Assembly: GCF_002233675.1 (NCBI RefSeq)
Contig: NZ_NMUQ01000002.1
Location: 937,360 to 1,001,359, forward strand
Length of the DNA stretch: 64,000 bases
Source: Paenibacillus herberti
Lineage (GTDB): Bacteria; Bacillota; Bacilli; Paenibacillales; Paenibacillaceae
Direction: 5' to 3'
Below the pieces are notes generated by a model. That model was not told where the DNA came from. It did no database searches and was given only the letters and a program-made list of their open reading frames with translations. The position numbers and the translations under genes are program-made. This document shows, in pieces, positions 1 through 8,866 of this stretch. Numbering within the stretch: the stretch's first letter is position 1; each line of letters starts with the position of its first letter.

Positions 1-77
1 GTAGCTTTCCTTCAATGGAAGCCAAAAGGATTCGTCGCCATGCGCACCCGGTCGCTAGACTGAAGGGGGAGGAACAA

Positions 78-1181
78 ATGAAGGTGTTACAGAGGGCAAG
101 CGCCTCCCGATACGGGCTGGCTACGGCGTATTTGCTGGCAGCTGCGCTGCTTGCGGCAGCGCCTTTATTCACAAGCGATTTCCGGTTAAATCTACTGGCA
201 AAGTTTCTGGCATTCGCCATCGCTGCGGTTGGACTGGATCTGTTATGGGGTTATACCGGCATTCTTAGCCTTGGGCATGGCGTATTTTTTGGACTTGGGG
301 GCTATGCGATGGCCATGCATCTCAAGCTGCAGGCAAGCGGCGGCAAACTGCCGGACTTTATGGAATGGAGCGGATTATCAAAGCTTCCGTGGTTTTGGAC
401 TCTATTTCAGAGCTTTGGAATGTCGGTAATACTCGGTATTGCTATACCCTCACTAGTAGCGCTCTTCTTGGGTTATTTCACATTCCGCAACCGAATTCGC
501 GGGGTTTACTTTACGATTTTGACGCAAGCGCTCGTCGTGATTAGCGTGACGCTCATTACGGGGCAGCAGGCTTTTACGGGCGGAACGAACGGTATTACCG
601 GGTATGGCGAACTATTCGGATACTCTCTTGCCGCGCCAGAGATGAAGATTGCTCTCTACTACGTCACGGCGGCGGTGCTTGTGGTAGTGCTTCTGCTCTC
701 GCGTTTTCTTGTTAAAAGCCGGTTCGGAAAAGTGCTGCGCGCAGTTCGCGACGGCGAGAATCGGGTACGCTTCCTTGGCTATAATCCAGCGAAGTTCCAG
801 ATGGCGGTATTCGTTCTCTCGGCAGCTTTCTCCGGCATCGCCGGTATGCTGTTCGTGCTGCATGTTGGCATCATTTCACCATCGATGATGGGCATTGTGC
901 CATCGATTGAAATGGTGCTCTGGGTAGCCATAGGTGGCAGAGGAACGCTGATTGGAGCCGCGCTTGGAGCGCTGCTGATGAACGGGGCGAAAAGTGTCTT
1001 TAGCGAAACTTACCCGGAGATTTGGCTGTTTTTCATGGGTGCGTTGTTCATTGTGACAACGGTATTCCTGCCGCGCGGAATCGTTGGGCTGGTGGCGGAC
1101 GGATGGCATAGACTTAGGCTGCTTGGGCGCAGGAGGAAGGGGGTTCCAGAGCATGAACGATCACGTTATTCTGCGGTGTGA
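78..1181 (+). CDS. urtC: Urea ABC transporter permease UrtC
   Basis: Integral membrane permease of the high-affinity urea importer; in the family UrtB and UrtC form the channel, UrtA binds urea outside and UrtD/UrtE hydrolyse ATP. The 367-residue product is mostly hydrophobic helices and has the LIV-type permease signature SLGHGVFFGLGG at about residues 64-75. A cytoplasmic loop follows around RAVRDGENRVRFLGYNP, the region expected to contact the ATPases. I chose ATG 78 because GGGGGAGGAAC lies just upstream; an in-frame ATG at 15 has no ribosome site. It overlaps urtD by 29 bases, so translation is probably coupled. urtA and urtB would lie upstream, outside the window. Family assignment is firm; urea rather than another amide substrate is inferred from resemblance to UrtC. 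Confidence 0.9.
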   Translation: MKVLQRASASRYGLATAYLLAAALLAAAPLFTSDFRLNLLAKFLAFAIAAVGLDLLWGYTGILSLGHGVFFGLGGYAMAMHLKLQASGGKLPDFMEWSGLSKLPWFWTLFQSFGMSVILGIAIPSLVALFLGYFTFRNRIRGVYFTILTQALVVISVTLITGQQAFTGGTNGITGYGELFGYSLAAPEMKIALYYVTAAVLVVVLLLSRFLVKSRFGKVLRAVRDGENRVRFLGYNPAKFQMAVFVLSAAFSGIAGMLFVLHVGIISPSMMGIVPSIEMVLWVAIGGRGTLIGAALGALLMNGAKSVFSETYPEIWLFFMGALFIVTTVFLPRGIVGLVADGWHRLRLLGRRRKGVPEHERSRYSAV

Positions 1182-1914
1182 GGATGTCACGGTATCTTTC
1201 GACGGCTTTAAAGCGGTTCAAGGCATGAATCTGGAGCTGAAAAAAAGGGGGCTGCGCTTCCTGATCGGGCCTAATGGTGCGGGCAAAACGACACTGCTCG
1301 ATGCAGTTTGCGGCAAAGTTAAACCTTCCGGCGGACGAATTGTATTCCAGGATGGAATCGATCTCGCCCGGCGCAAGGAACATCAGATTGCCGAGCTTGG
1401 TATCGGCCGCAAGTTTCAGGCACCTTCGATTTTTCCAACGCTGACGGTGGAGGAGAATTTGGAGCTGGCCATGCGGCAAAAGCGCGGCGTGCTCGCGACG
1501 CTGCGGACTCGGATACTCTCATCAGAGAGGAAGCTCATCCGCACGCGACTGGAAGGGATTGGCCTGGGTGGCAAGGGGACGCTGCGTGCAGGGGGCCTTT
1601 CGCACGGGGAGAAGCAGTGGCTGGAGATCGGCATGATGCTCATGCAAGAGCCTTCGCTGCTGCTGCTTGATGAGCCGGCGGCTGGCATGACCGATCGCGA
1701 GACCGACAAAACGGGCGAATTACTGCAGGAGATTGCCCAGGAACGGGCGGTTGTTGTTGTGGAGCATGATATGGAGTTTGTGCGCAATTTTGCCAGTATC
1801 GTAACGGTCATGCATGAAGGCCGATTGCTCATGGAGGGGACGATGGATCAGGTGCAGGCCGATGAGCGCGTCGCCGAGGTGTATTTGGGCAAAAGGAGGG
1901 AAGCCACATGCTGA
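1153..1914 (+). CDS. urtD: Urea ABC transporter ATPase UrtD
   Basis: Cytoplasmic ATP-binding subunit of the urea importer. The 253-residue protein has Walker A GPNGAGKT at residues 39-46, the variant signature LSHGEKQ, Walker B LLLLDEP and the switch histidine in VVVEHDMEF. LSHGE in place of LSGGQ is typical of UrtD/LivG-type subunits. ATG 1153 is preceded by AGGAGGAAGGGGG; longer in-frame starts lie inside urtC and add residues that are not ATPase-like. The 3' end overlaps urtE by 7 bases. It sits in the order urtC-D-E, which supports the urea assignment over a branched-chain amino acid transporter. Confidence 0.9.
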   Translation: MNDHVILRCEDVTVSFDGFKAVQGMNLELKKRGLRFLIGPNGAGKTTLLDAVCGKVKPSGGRIVFQDGIDLARRKEHQIAELGIGRKFQAPSIFPTLTVEENLELAMRQKRGVLATLRTRILSSERKLIRTRLEGIGLGGKGTLRAGGLSHGEKQWLEIGMMLMQEPSLLLLDEPAAGMTDRETDKTGELLQEIAQERAVVVVEHDMEFVRNFASIVTVMHEGRLLMEGTMDQVQADERVAEVYLGKRREATC

Positions 1915-2744
1915 CCGTGGAGAAGCTGGAATCCGGCTATGGCGAGAGTCCCGTGCTGCGCGGTGTGACGCTGGAGGTGCGGCCGGGGCAGGTTGTGTGC
2001 CTGCTTGGCCGTAATGGCACCGGTAAGTCCACGCTCGTTAAGAGCATTATGGGTGTGCTGAAGGCGTGGGGCGGTAAAGTCGGTTATGCGGGCCGCGACC
2101 TGACGCGAAAAGCGCCGGGAGAGCGGGCGCGCAGCGGGCTTGGCTATGTGCCCCAGGGCCGGGAAATTTTCGGGCAGCTGACGGTGCGCGAAAATATATT
2201 GATTGGGCTGGAGGCTTCGCGTGGACGCGATGGCAGACGGGCGACGAGTGAACTGCAGCCGACGGGCAGGCGAGACGAGGATGCGTCGAAGGCAGTCAGT
2301 AAGCGGGGCGTTGGGAGCGAGGGCGAGGAAGCGCCGAAGGCAGCTGATAGACGAGGCGGAGGGCGCGGTAGCGACGAAATTCCACAGGCGGCCATTGAGC
2401 GTTTTCCTGTATTGCCGACAATGTACGATCGGCGGGGTGGTGATCTGAGCGGCGGCCAGCAGCAACAGCTGGCCTTTGCCCGTGTGCTCGCGGCTGAGCC
2501 GGAGCTGCTTATCCTGGATGAGCCATGCGAGGGCATTCAGCCGTCGATTGTCGACGACATTCGTGACGTTATTCGATCCATCAAGTCAGATGGGCGGACC
2601 GCTATTTTGCTCGTAGAGCAGAGTCTGGAGTTCGTGCGCAGCACAGGGGATTACGTCTATATTCTTGAAAAAGGCGCAGTCGCTTGGCAAGGCGACATGG
2701 AAGCACTTGGCGATGATGTCGTACGTCGGTATTTGACGGTATGA
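1908..2744 (+). CDS. urtE: Urea ABC transporter ATPase UrtE with a repeat-like linker insertion
   Basis: Second ATPase of the urea importer. Walker A GRNGTGKS is at residues 34-41, the signature DLSGGQQQQLAFARVL is intact and Walker B is LLILDEP. The protein has 278 residues, about 45 more than usual. The extra stretch (about residues 105-160, bases 2215-2395) lies between the helical-domain strand ENILIGLEA and the signature. It is polar and looks like two imperfect 16-residue repeats (DEDASKAVSKRG.. and GEEAPKAADRRG..) plus part of a third. Both nucleotide-binding motifs are complete, so I expect an active protein with a surface insertion. It is the last gene of the operon, followed by a terminator. 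Confidence 0.87.
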   Translation: MLTVEKLESGYGESPVLRGVTLEVRPGQVVCLLGRNGTGKSTLVKSIMGVLKAWGGKVGYAGRDLTRKAPGERARSGLGYVPQGREIFGQLTVRENILIGLEASRGRDGRRATSELQPTGRRDEDASKAVSKRGVGSEGEEAPKAADRRGGGRGSDEIPQAAIERFPVLPTMYDRRGGDLSGGQQQQLAFARVLAAEPELLILDEPCEGIQPSIVDDIRDVIRSIKSDGRTAILLVEQSLEFVRSTGDYVYILEKGAVAWQGDMEALGDDVVRRYLTV

Positions 2745-2800
2745 GATTGGAATTGTTCTCCAATGGCTCCTCTCCAAGCCGGGAATCGAGGTTTAAAAAT

Positions 2801-2841
2801 AAAAGCCCACAGGGAATTTTCAGCATTCCTGCGGGCTTTTT
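2801..2841 (+). terminator. Intrinsic terminator after urtE
   Basis: AAAAGCCC and GGGCTTTT arms with an inner CAGGGAA/TTCCTG continuation form a long hairpin ending in a T run, 57 bases after the urtE stop. It closes the urea operon. Confidence 0.85.
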
Positions 2842-2892
2842 GTATGGTCGAATAAGTGCTTTCCAAAGAGAGGGAGCGACAGCTGGGACTGT

Positions 2893-2922
2893 GCATAAGA
2901 AAATGGGAGCGGATGAATACTA
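2893..2922 (+). promoter_or_regulatory. Probable SigG (forespore) promoter of spoVT
   Basis: GCATA at 2893-2897, an 18-base spacer and AATACTA at 2916-2922 match the SigG consensus (GHATR, N17-18, CATNHTA) except for the first base of the -10. spoVT of B. subtilis is SigG-dependent, so both sequence and context agree. The predicted leader is about 100 bases. Confidence 0.6.
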
Positions 2923-3030
2923 TGGTCAGATTCGAAGGTCACAACCTGACAGATCAACTCCTATCTCCGCATACATCAGTGTCAGCGAGCATCCAGTCGA
3001 CTTACAACTCTTCGAGGAAAGTGGGGCAAC

Positions 3031-3579
3031 ATGACTATGAAAGCAACTGGAATTGTGCGTCGAATCGATGATCTCGGCCGCGTCGTCATCCCAAAGGAAA
3101 TCCGCCGTACGCTTCGCATCCGCGAAGGAGACCCGCTTGAAATTTTTGTGGACCGTGATGGTGAAGTAATCCTCAAAAAGTATTCCCCAATCGGCGAGCT
3201 TGGTGACTTCGCTAAGGAATACGCGGAATCACTTAGTGAAGGCACCGGTCATATTACGCTAATCACTGACCGTGACACCGTAATCGCCATTGCCGGTGCT
3301 TCCAAGAAGGACTATATTGACAAGCCAGTCGGCGCGTTGTTGGAGCAAGCGATGGAAAGTCGCAAAACAGCAACGGAAAACGGTGGCGGTGAGCATGAGA
3401 TCATCAAAAACATGTCGGAAACATACTCGTCCTTTGTAGCGGCTCCGATTATTTCCGGCGGCGATCCCATTGGCACGGTCGTCCTGGCAAGCAAGGAAGA
3501 TTCAACGAAGATGGCTCAGATGGAAGTGAAAATGGCCGAAACAGCCGCAGGCTTCTTGGCTAAGCAAATGGAACAGTAA
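3031..3579 (+). CDS. spoVT: Stage V sporulation regulator SpoVT
   Basis: Forespore transcription factor that modulates SigG-dependent genes. The N-terminal ~50 residues are an AbrB swapped-hairpin DNA-binding domain (ATGIVRRIDDLGRVVIPKEI, then IREGDPLEIFVDRDG); residues ~55-182 form a GAF-like domain ending AAGFLAKQMEQ, as in B. subtilis SpoVT. Length (182) matches the family. Two starts are possible: ATG 3031 (MTMKATG) and ATG 3037 (MKATG, the form in B. subtilis); GTGGGG at 3021-3026 is better spaced for the second. Its position before the yabM/mazG cluster is the B. subtilis order. A SigG-like promoter lies about 110 bases upstream. Confidence 0.95.
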   Translation: MTMKATGIVRRIDDLGRVVIPKEIRRTLRIREGDPLEIFVDRDGEVILKKYSPIGELGDFAKEYAESLSEGTGHITLITDRDTVIAIAGASKKDYIDKPVGALLEQAMESRKTATENGGGEHEIIKNMSETYSSFVAAPIISGGDPIGTVVLASKEDSTKMAQMEVKMAETAAGFLAKQMEQ

Positions 3580-3599
3580 TAAGCATAAGCACTGCCCCG

Positions 3600-3648
3600 G
3601 CAAGCTTCCTTTTTCGGTTGGATAATCGAGAGCGGAAGCTTGTTTGCC
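3600..3648 (+). terminator. Weak terminator-like hairpin after spoVT
   Basis: GCAAGCTTCC and GGAAGCTTG arms (3600-3609, 3633-3641) are separated by 23 bases and followed by only a short T run. The region to 3784 separates the convergent ends of spoVT and the DUF4397 gene; I see nothing else in it. Confidence 0.4.
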
Positions 3649-3784
3649 GTTGGCGGGGAGGGGTAAGGGGCAGCAGAGCCGGCTGGCAGGAAACAGGGAA
3701 AAGGGACAGCCTAGCCTGGAGGCGCGATTTTATTGCTGCTTGCAGTGAAGCAGGGGAAGGTCAAAGCCGTGGGGCCAGTGGGAC

Positions 3785-4837
3785 TCAGCTGTCTAGAATC
3801 AGATGAAGCTTAGGTGGCGTTCCGCCGTACAGCAGCGTACCAGCGCTTGCGGCGGGAAGCCGCAGCGGTTCACAGGCATGCAGCAGCCGCAATGAGCCGG
3901 CTTCTGTCAGATCCAGCGAAAGCTGCGCCGGGGAAAGCGTAATGTATGGCGAAGCGGAGCCACTGGCCACATTTCGGAACAGAGTTCCTCCATTGCGGAC
4001 CATCACATCGACAGGACCGCCCGTAGCCAAATGGAGCAGCCGTACCTTGGTGCGGTCCTCCTGACTTTCCGACTCATCGGCAAAAAGCAGCAATTGCAGT
4101 CCTCCGTCCTGCGGATCTGCGGTAACAGCCACTGTATAGCGAATCCCGGCTTCTAGATTGAGTTCAAAGGCAGTTTCTGCATCGGTCTTCGCAGCTTCGG
4201 CAAGAACGGAATCCTCCGGGAACAACTGGACCCGGTGCACGCCTTGATGCGCCTGAACGTAGGGCGAAGCTTTCAGGAAAGCGGCTGTTAGTGAGTCATA
4301 CGCACCTTCCAATCGAAGTTCCAGCTCAGGCTGCCCGGGAGCGGCGTGCAACAGCCTGATAAAAGCGCTGGCTGCTTCAGAGTTGTTTGCTTCAGCTTTA
4401 TCCTTGTCGCGTCCGAGCAAAGGTTGGAAGGAGGCCCCAGAACCAGTAGAAGCGACAGGGAAAAAGTCATAGCTTTGAATCGGCTGCCAGGACGATGGTG
4501 TCAGCGGGCCAGTGGAAACAGGCCAGCTAGCGCCAGCAGAAGGTCCATATTGTACCCACTGTGAATCTGGCTCTAACCCTGGCAAGGGGAAGGAGTCTGC
4601 CGTGGGAAAGAAAGAACTACCAAGGAAGGCAGACTCATTATAGGCCGCCGGCACTGAAGAGGGATATTCCGGCGGATAGCCGTACATGTGTACCAATACA
4701 GCGAGCCGTTGCATAGCTTCTTGATGCAAAGTTGCATACGACAAGCTGATGACCGGGTCTAACTCGCGATAATATCCGGCCAGCATGCTGTACTGGCTGG
4801 CTTTTTGCCATTCGGTCCAAACGGGATGTCGGTCCAT
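3785..4837 (-). CDS. DUF4397 domain-containing protein
   Basis: Protein of 350 residues, function unknown. The C-terminal ~210 residues carry the DUF4397 pattern: three related strands beginning RLLHAAPGQPELELRL, VRLLHLATGGPVDVMV and LRLLHACEPLRLP, each starting a beta-rich unit. The N-terminal ~140 residues are rich in Tyr, Pro and Ser and contain MYGYPPEYPSSVP; I see no signal peptide, though such domains are often found on cell envelope proteins. ATG 4837 has AAGGAGGTAGGG upstream on the minus strand. It is the only minus-strand gene in the spoVT-yabO block and is absent from this position in B. subtilis, so it is probably a lineage-specific insertion. Confidence 0.75.
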   Translation of the reverse strand: MDRHPVWTEWQKASQYSMLAGYYRELDPVISLSYATLHQEAMQRLAVLVHMYGYPPEYPSSVPAAYNESAFLGSSFFPTADSFPLPGLEPDSQWVQYGPSAGASWPVSTGPLTPSSWQPIQSYDFFPVASTGSGASFQPLLGRDKDKAEANNSEAASAFIRLLHAAPGQPELELRLEGAYDSLTAAFLKASPYVQAHQGVHRVQLFPEDSVLAEAAKTDAETAFELNLEAGIRYTVAVTADPQDGGLQLLLFADESESQEDRTKVRLLHLATGGPVDVMVRNGGTLFRNVASGSASPYITLSPAQLSLDLTEAGSLRLLHACEPLRLPAASAGTLLYGGTPPKLHLILDS

Positions 4838-5020
4838 ACCCTACCTCCTTGCTGATTCCTGCCGGAAACAGCTGAAAAAAGTCGTTACTCCAGCATATGC
4901 GCGACGGGCATGGCCCATACGAACGGAAGCGAGACTAGATGCTCGCCAGGTATGGCTCATTTCAATGGAAACGAAAGAGGAGCTGGAATATGGATAGGGC
5001 AAGATCGCTACCGAATCCGC

Positions 5021-5026
5021 TATAAT
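5021..5026 (+). promoter_or_regulatory. Candidate -10 element upstream of yabM
   Basis: TATAAT lies 31 bases before the yabM start with no convincing -35 at 16-18 bases. A SigA promoter with a poor -35 is possible. Confidence 0.3.
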
Positions 5027-5056
5027 GGGGAAAGGATAGGCGAGAGGAAAGGGAAT

Positions 5057-6925
5057 ATGGGACAACAAGCGAGGAACGGGAAGGATAACGGTGGAAAAGG
5101 AGTGCTGGGCGGGGCGGTTGTACTTGCTGGAGCGGCGCTTTTGTCCAAGCTGATTGGAACGCTGCAGAAGATTCCGCTGCAAAATGTAGCAGGCGATCGC
5201 GTATTCGGGATATACAACGCGGTTTATCCGTTCTACCAGCTCATTCTCGTGCTGGCGACAGCGGGACTGCCGCTAGCGGTGTCCATCCGCACCGCATCCT
5301 TGTTGGAAAAGGGAGACCGAACCGGCGCCCGCCGAGCAGCGGCAGCTGGCATCGTACTGCTGTCGCTGCTGGGCGTAGCAGGCTTCGCTCTGTTATGGGC
5401 TGGAGCAGAGCACTTTGCCGCCTTGATTGGCGATCCGGCTGCGGCCCATTCGATCCGCGCTGTCGCCGCTGCTCTGTGGTTCGCTCCGGCGTTGGCGGCG
5501 CTTCGTGGTTACACCCAGGGATACGGCGACATGCGCCCTACGGCCTGGTCACAGCTCGCGGAGCAGGTCATTAGAGTGGCCGCCATGCTCATGTTGCTGC
5601 GAATCGGCTGGTCTGCCGGTTGGAACGAGGAAAAGCTTGCGGCTGGAGCGATGTCGGGATCGTTTTTTGGCGGCGCGGCGGGACTTCTGCTCTTGATAAT
5701 CCTGATGCGGAAAGGCGACAAGGACGGGCCGCTGCGGGACACATCGGTACCTGTCTTGGAAAAGAAGCAGAGAAGTCGGATACATATGGAACGGGAACAG
5801 GAACAGGAACGGGAACAGGAACGGGAACAGGAACAGGAACGGGAACGGGAACAGGAAAGTCGCTGGAGCTGGCTGCTGCGCATTGCTCGGAGGCGGGCTC
5901 GCAGGGGCCAAAAGCCGGACGGGCAGTCCGTGCCGGAGACTCTTGCCGGTGGAGGGTTTAGGCCATTTACTCAAGAGATGCGTCGGCTCGGCGTACTGGC
6001 GCTGCCAGTAGCGCTCGGCGCGATTGTCGCGCCTGTGCTTGGTGCGATTGATGCTTTTACAGTGCCGAGGCTGCTGCGGCAAGCTGGATTAGGCGAAGTT
6101 GAGGCGATGACGGCCTTTGGCCTGTACAGTCGCGGTCAGCCGCTCATCCAGCTTGTAGCAATGGTGGCAGGCGCTGCGGCGGGGGCAATTGTGCCGCAGC
6201 TGGTGCGGTTGAGGCGTGCCGCGCCTGCGGATGCGGCTGACGCTGCACGCCTCGCGCTGCGCGTGAGTGCGCTCGCCGGGGCTGCCGCGGCGGCGGGACT
6301 CATTCTGCTGGCGAAGCCGCTGAATGTGATGTTTTATACGGATGCGCAGGCGACCGGCACGTTAGCGCTCGTCGGCAGCACGGCGCTCGCAGCGGCGCTC
6401 AGCGCGGTATGTGCGCCGCTGCTGCAAGGCCTCGGCGCGCTGCGCATCCCGGCGGCGCTGCTGCTGCTCGCGGCGCTCGCCAAGGCGGCGCTTAACGCGG
6501 CGCTCGTGCCGCCGCTTGGCATCGCCGGCGCCGCCTGGGCGGGCATCGCCGCCACGGCGCTAGCCGCGCTGCTCGGCGCGCTCGCGGCCGCGCGCTTCGC
6601 TGGCGCGCTAGCCGCCGCCGCGCCGCGCTCCGCCGGCGCTCGGCTGCGCCAGCTCGCCGCGACAGCGCTGGCGCTCGCGGCGATGAGCGCCGCCGTGCTC
6701 GCGGCCATGCGCGTCGTCGCCGTGCTGGCTGCGCCGGCGCTGCCGCCGCGCCTGGCCGCCGCCGCGCAGGTGCTCGCCGGCGTCGCGCTCGGCGCCGCCG
6801 TGTACGGCGCCGCGCTGCTGCGGCTCGGAGCCGTCGCCGCGGCGGAGCTGCGCCGCTTGCCCGGCGGCGAAGCGCTCGCGGCGCGCCTTGCTCGCTGGCG
6901 GCTGTTGCCGCGCCGCCAGGATTGA
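5057..6925 (+). CDS. yabM: YabM/SpoVB-type polysaccharide flippase (MATE/MVF superfamily)
   Basis: Multi-pass membrane protein of the oligosaccharide flippase family; relatives move lipid-linked precursors across the membrane during cell wall or spore cortex synthesis. The start (LGGAVVLAGAALLSKLIGTL, then RVFGIYNAVYPFYQLILVLA) is typical of SpoVB/YabM. ATG 5057 follows AGGAAAGGGAAT; the in-frame extension upstream is hydrophilic. The product is about 622 residues, longer than the usual ~530. The surplus is a cytoplasmic loop at about residues 235-310 built from a hexameric GGGAAC/AGGAAC repeat (alternating Arg/Gln/Glu) and an Ala-rich C-terminal third with very high third-position G+C. Synteny with spoVT and mazG supports YabM; the substrate is unknown. 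Confidence 0.85.
   Translation: MGQQARNGKDNGGKGVLGGAVVLAGAALLSKLIGTLQKIPLQNVAGDRVFGIYNAVYPFYQLILVLATAGLPLAVSIRTASLLEKGDRTGARRAAAAGIVLLSLLGVAGFALLWAGAEHFAALIGDPAAAHSIRAVAAALWFAPALAALRGYTQGYGDMRPTAWSQLAEQVIRVAAMLMLLRIGWSAGWNEEKLAAGAMSGSFFGGAAGLLLLIILMRKGDKDGPLRDTSVPVLEKKQRSRIHMEREQEQEREQEREQEQEREREQESRWSWLLRIARRRARRGQKPDGQSVPETLAGGGFRPFTQEMRRLGVLALPVALGAIVAPVLGAIDAFTVPRLLRQAGLGEVEAMTAFGLYSRGQPLIQLVAMVAGAAAGAIVPQLVRLRRAAPADAADAARLALRVSALAGAAAAAGLILLAKPLNVMFYTDAQATGTLALVGSTALAAALSAVCAPLLQGLGALRIPAALLLLAALAKAALNAALVPPLGIAGAAWAGIAATALAALLGALAAARFAGALAAAAPRSAGARLRQLAATALALAAMSAAVLAAMRVVAVLAAPALPPRLAAAAQVLAGVALGAAVYGAALLRLGAVAAAELRRLPGGEALAARLARWRLLPRRQD
5788..5859 (+). repeat. In-frame hexameric tandem repeat inside yabM
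   Basis: About twelve degenerate copies of RGGAAC (GGGAAC or AGGAAC) run without interruption. Each unit is two codons, so length changes keep frame; the protein reads EREQEQEREQ and so on. It is a likely site of strand-slippage length variation. Confidence 0.85.
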
Positions 6926-7225
6926 ATCTTCGGGTCGAATTTCGGCCTAATGGCCTTATTTTTTGCTCAGAATAGCGACAGTCTGCATGAAATAGGAATA
7001 CTATGACTTATTATTCCATTAATCCGTGGCCCAGCTTGATTCCTGGGCTCAAGCCAAGTAAAGTCTAGGGGAGGCTATCGGCATAGCTTCCCATGATTTC
7101 TTGTTTTCCAGCCGTTTCAGGCTTGTCGTCAGCAAGAAACATGCAACTCCGTCCAGCTGCCGGGCATCGGCTCCAGTGGGACGGGAAGGCCGCATCCGCT
7201 ACAAGAAGGAGGCGCAGTCAGCGTC
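6926..7225 (+). promoter_or_regulatory. Intergenic region before mazG with candidate promoter
   Basis: 300 bases without a gene. GGCCTAATGGCC followed by TTATTTTTT (about 6942-6963) may be a weak yabM terminator. TTGATT (7036-7041), 17 bases, TAAAGT (7059-7064) is a moderate SigA-type match and overlaps a GCCCAG/CTGGGC inverted repeat (7029-7048). No other feature is visible. Confidence 0.35.
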
Positions 7226-8866
7226 ATGACAGCCGCATCGAGTACCAACCGTCAACCGGAGGGCGGAGCAGGCGTTTCGGCGCCATCCATTACGATAGCC
7301 GGACTCGGCACAGGAGATCCGGACCAGCTTACGTTGGGCATTTGGCGTAGATTGCAAGAAGCTGACACGATCTACGTCCGCACGGAGAAACATCCCATGA
7401 TGGACATGCTTCGCGGAATTGGAGTGCCGATCCATTCCTTTGACCGCTTCTACGAGGAAGCGGACTCGTTCCCGCAGGTGTATGAGGCGATTGTTGAGGA
7501 GTTGCTTACGCTGGCAAAAGCTGCCGGAGCAGCGTCTACCGCTGGTATTCCCACAACGGCTGAAGCGGCATCCACCGCTGGCAGTCCCTCTGGTGTTGTG
7601 TCAGCATCCACCAGTAGTCCCGCGGCGTCCGCCGTCAGCATCCTGTATGCTGTCCCCGGACACCCAATGGTGGCAGAGCGCACCGTACAGCTGCTACGCG
7701 AGCGTTGTCCGGCTGAGGGCGTTCAGCTGCAGGTGCTGGGGGGCGAAAGCTTCCTGGATATCGCCTTCACGCGGCTTGGCTTTGATCCAATCGAAGGTTT
7801 CCAACTGCTAGATGCCTCTAGCCTGCAGCCGCATTTGCTGCAACCGCAGTTGCATACGCTCATCGGACAGGTTTACGACGATTTTACCGCTTCCGATGTG
7901 AAGTTGACGCTGATGGAGCGCTACCCGGAGGAACACCCTGTGACGATCGGTCACGCGCTTGGCGTCCCGGGAGAGGAGTGCATCATCACGGTGCCGCTCT
8001 ACGAACTGGACCGCGGTCAGAACTATGGCAATCTCAGTCTCGTTTATGTTCCGGCGAGCAGCGACGAGAGCTTGAGGGTCCGCAGCTTCGACCGTCTGCA
8101 TGAGATCGTCTCCATTCTGCGTAGTCCGGATGGCTGCCCGTGGGATCGCGAGCAGACTCATCAATCGATCCGCAAAAACTTCATCGAGGAGCTTTACGAG
8201 GCGCTCGAGGCGATTGATGAGGATGACCCGGACGGAATGAAGGAAGAATTCGGCGACATCATCCTGCAGGTGATGCTGCACAGCCAGATGGAAGAAGAGA
8301 CGGGAGCATTCACCGTTTATGACGTCATTCAGGAGCTGAACGAAAAGCTTATCTTCCGTCATCCGCATGTGTTTGGTACAGTTGGAGCAGCGGATTCCGA
8401 AGAAGCGCTAGTGAACTGGGAGCGGATGAAGGCCGAGGAAAAGCTTCTCAAAGGCCGAAATGCGAACCGCAGCTCACAGTTGGACGGCATTCCGAAGGAT
8501 CTGCCAGCGCTGATGACTGCCTTCAAGCTGCAGAAAAAAGCGTCCAAGGTCGGCTTTGACTGGGATGAGCTTGAGCCGGTACTGGGTAAGGTTGAGGAGG
8601 AGCTTCGCGAGGTGCGCGAGGCGGTTGCCGAAGGCGATGCCGAGGCGAGCGCCGGGGAGCTTGGCGATCTGCTGTTCGCCGTCGTCAATGCGGCGCGCTT
8701 CCTGGACGCTGATCCGGAGGAGGCGCTTGCCCGTACCAATGCCAAGTTCAGAAGACGGTTTCTCTATGTCGAGGAGCAGCTTCGTATAAACGGCAAATCT
8801 TTTGACCAGACTGATTTACCAGAGATGGATCGTTGGTGGGAAGAGGCTAAGAAGCAAGGTTTGTAG
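7226..8866 (+). CDS. mazG: MazG/YabN: tetrapyrrole-methylase-like domain fused to nucleoside triphosphate pyrophosphohydrolase
   Basis: Bifunctional architecture typical of Bacillus YabN. Residues ~20-260 are a SAM-dependent tetrapyrrole methylase-like domain (GLGTGDPDQLTLGIWRRL at its start; VPGHPMVAERTV). Residues ~285-546 are tandem MazG domains that hydrolyse NTPs to NMP and PPi, with PDGCPWDREQTHQSI, FIEELYEALEAID and EEFGDIILQVMLH showing the metal-binding EExxE/ExxD pattern, repeated at VEEELREVREAV and GELGDLLFAVVNAAR. At 546 residues it is longer than B. subtilis YabN (489), partly from an Ala/Ser/Thr-rich stretch at about residues 98-135. ATG 7226 follows AAGGAGG. The methylase-like domain's substrate is not established. 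Confidence 0.9.
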   Translation: MTAASSTNRQPEGGAGVSAPSITIAGLGTGDPDQLTLGIWRRLQEADTIYVRTEKHPMMDMLRGIGVPIHSFDRFYEEADSFPQVYEAIVEELLTLAKAAGAASTAGIPTTAEAASTAGSPSGVVSASTSSPAASAVSILYAVPGHPMVAERTVQLLRERCPAEGVQLQVLGGESFLDIAFTRLGFDPIEGFQLLDASSLQPHLLQPQLHTLIGQVYDDFTASDVKLTLMERYPEEHPVTIGHALGVPGEECIITVPLYELDRGQNYGNLSLVYVPASSDESLRVRSFDRLHEIVSILRSPDGCPWDREQTHQSIRKNFIEELYEALEAIDEDDPDGMKEEFGDIILQVMLHSQMEEETGAFTVYDVIQELNEKLIFRHPHVFGTVGAADSEEALVNWERMKAEEKLLKGRNANRSSQLDGIPKDLPALMTAFKLQKKASKVGFDWDELEPVLGKVEEELREVREAVAEGDAEASAGELGDLLFAVVNAARFLDADPEEALARTNAKFRRRFLYVEEQLRINGKSFDQTDLPEMDRWWEEAKKQGL

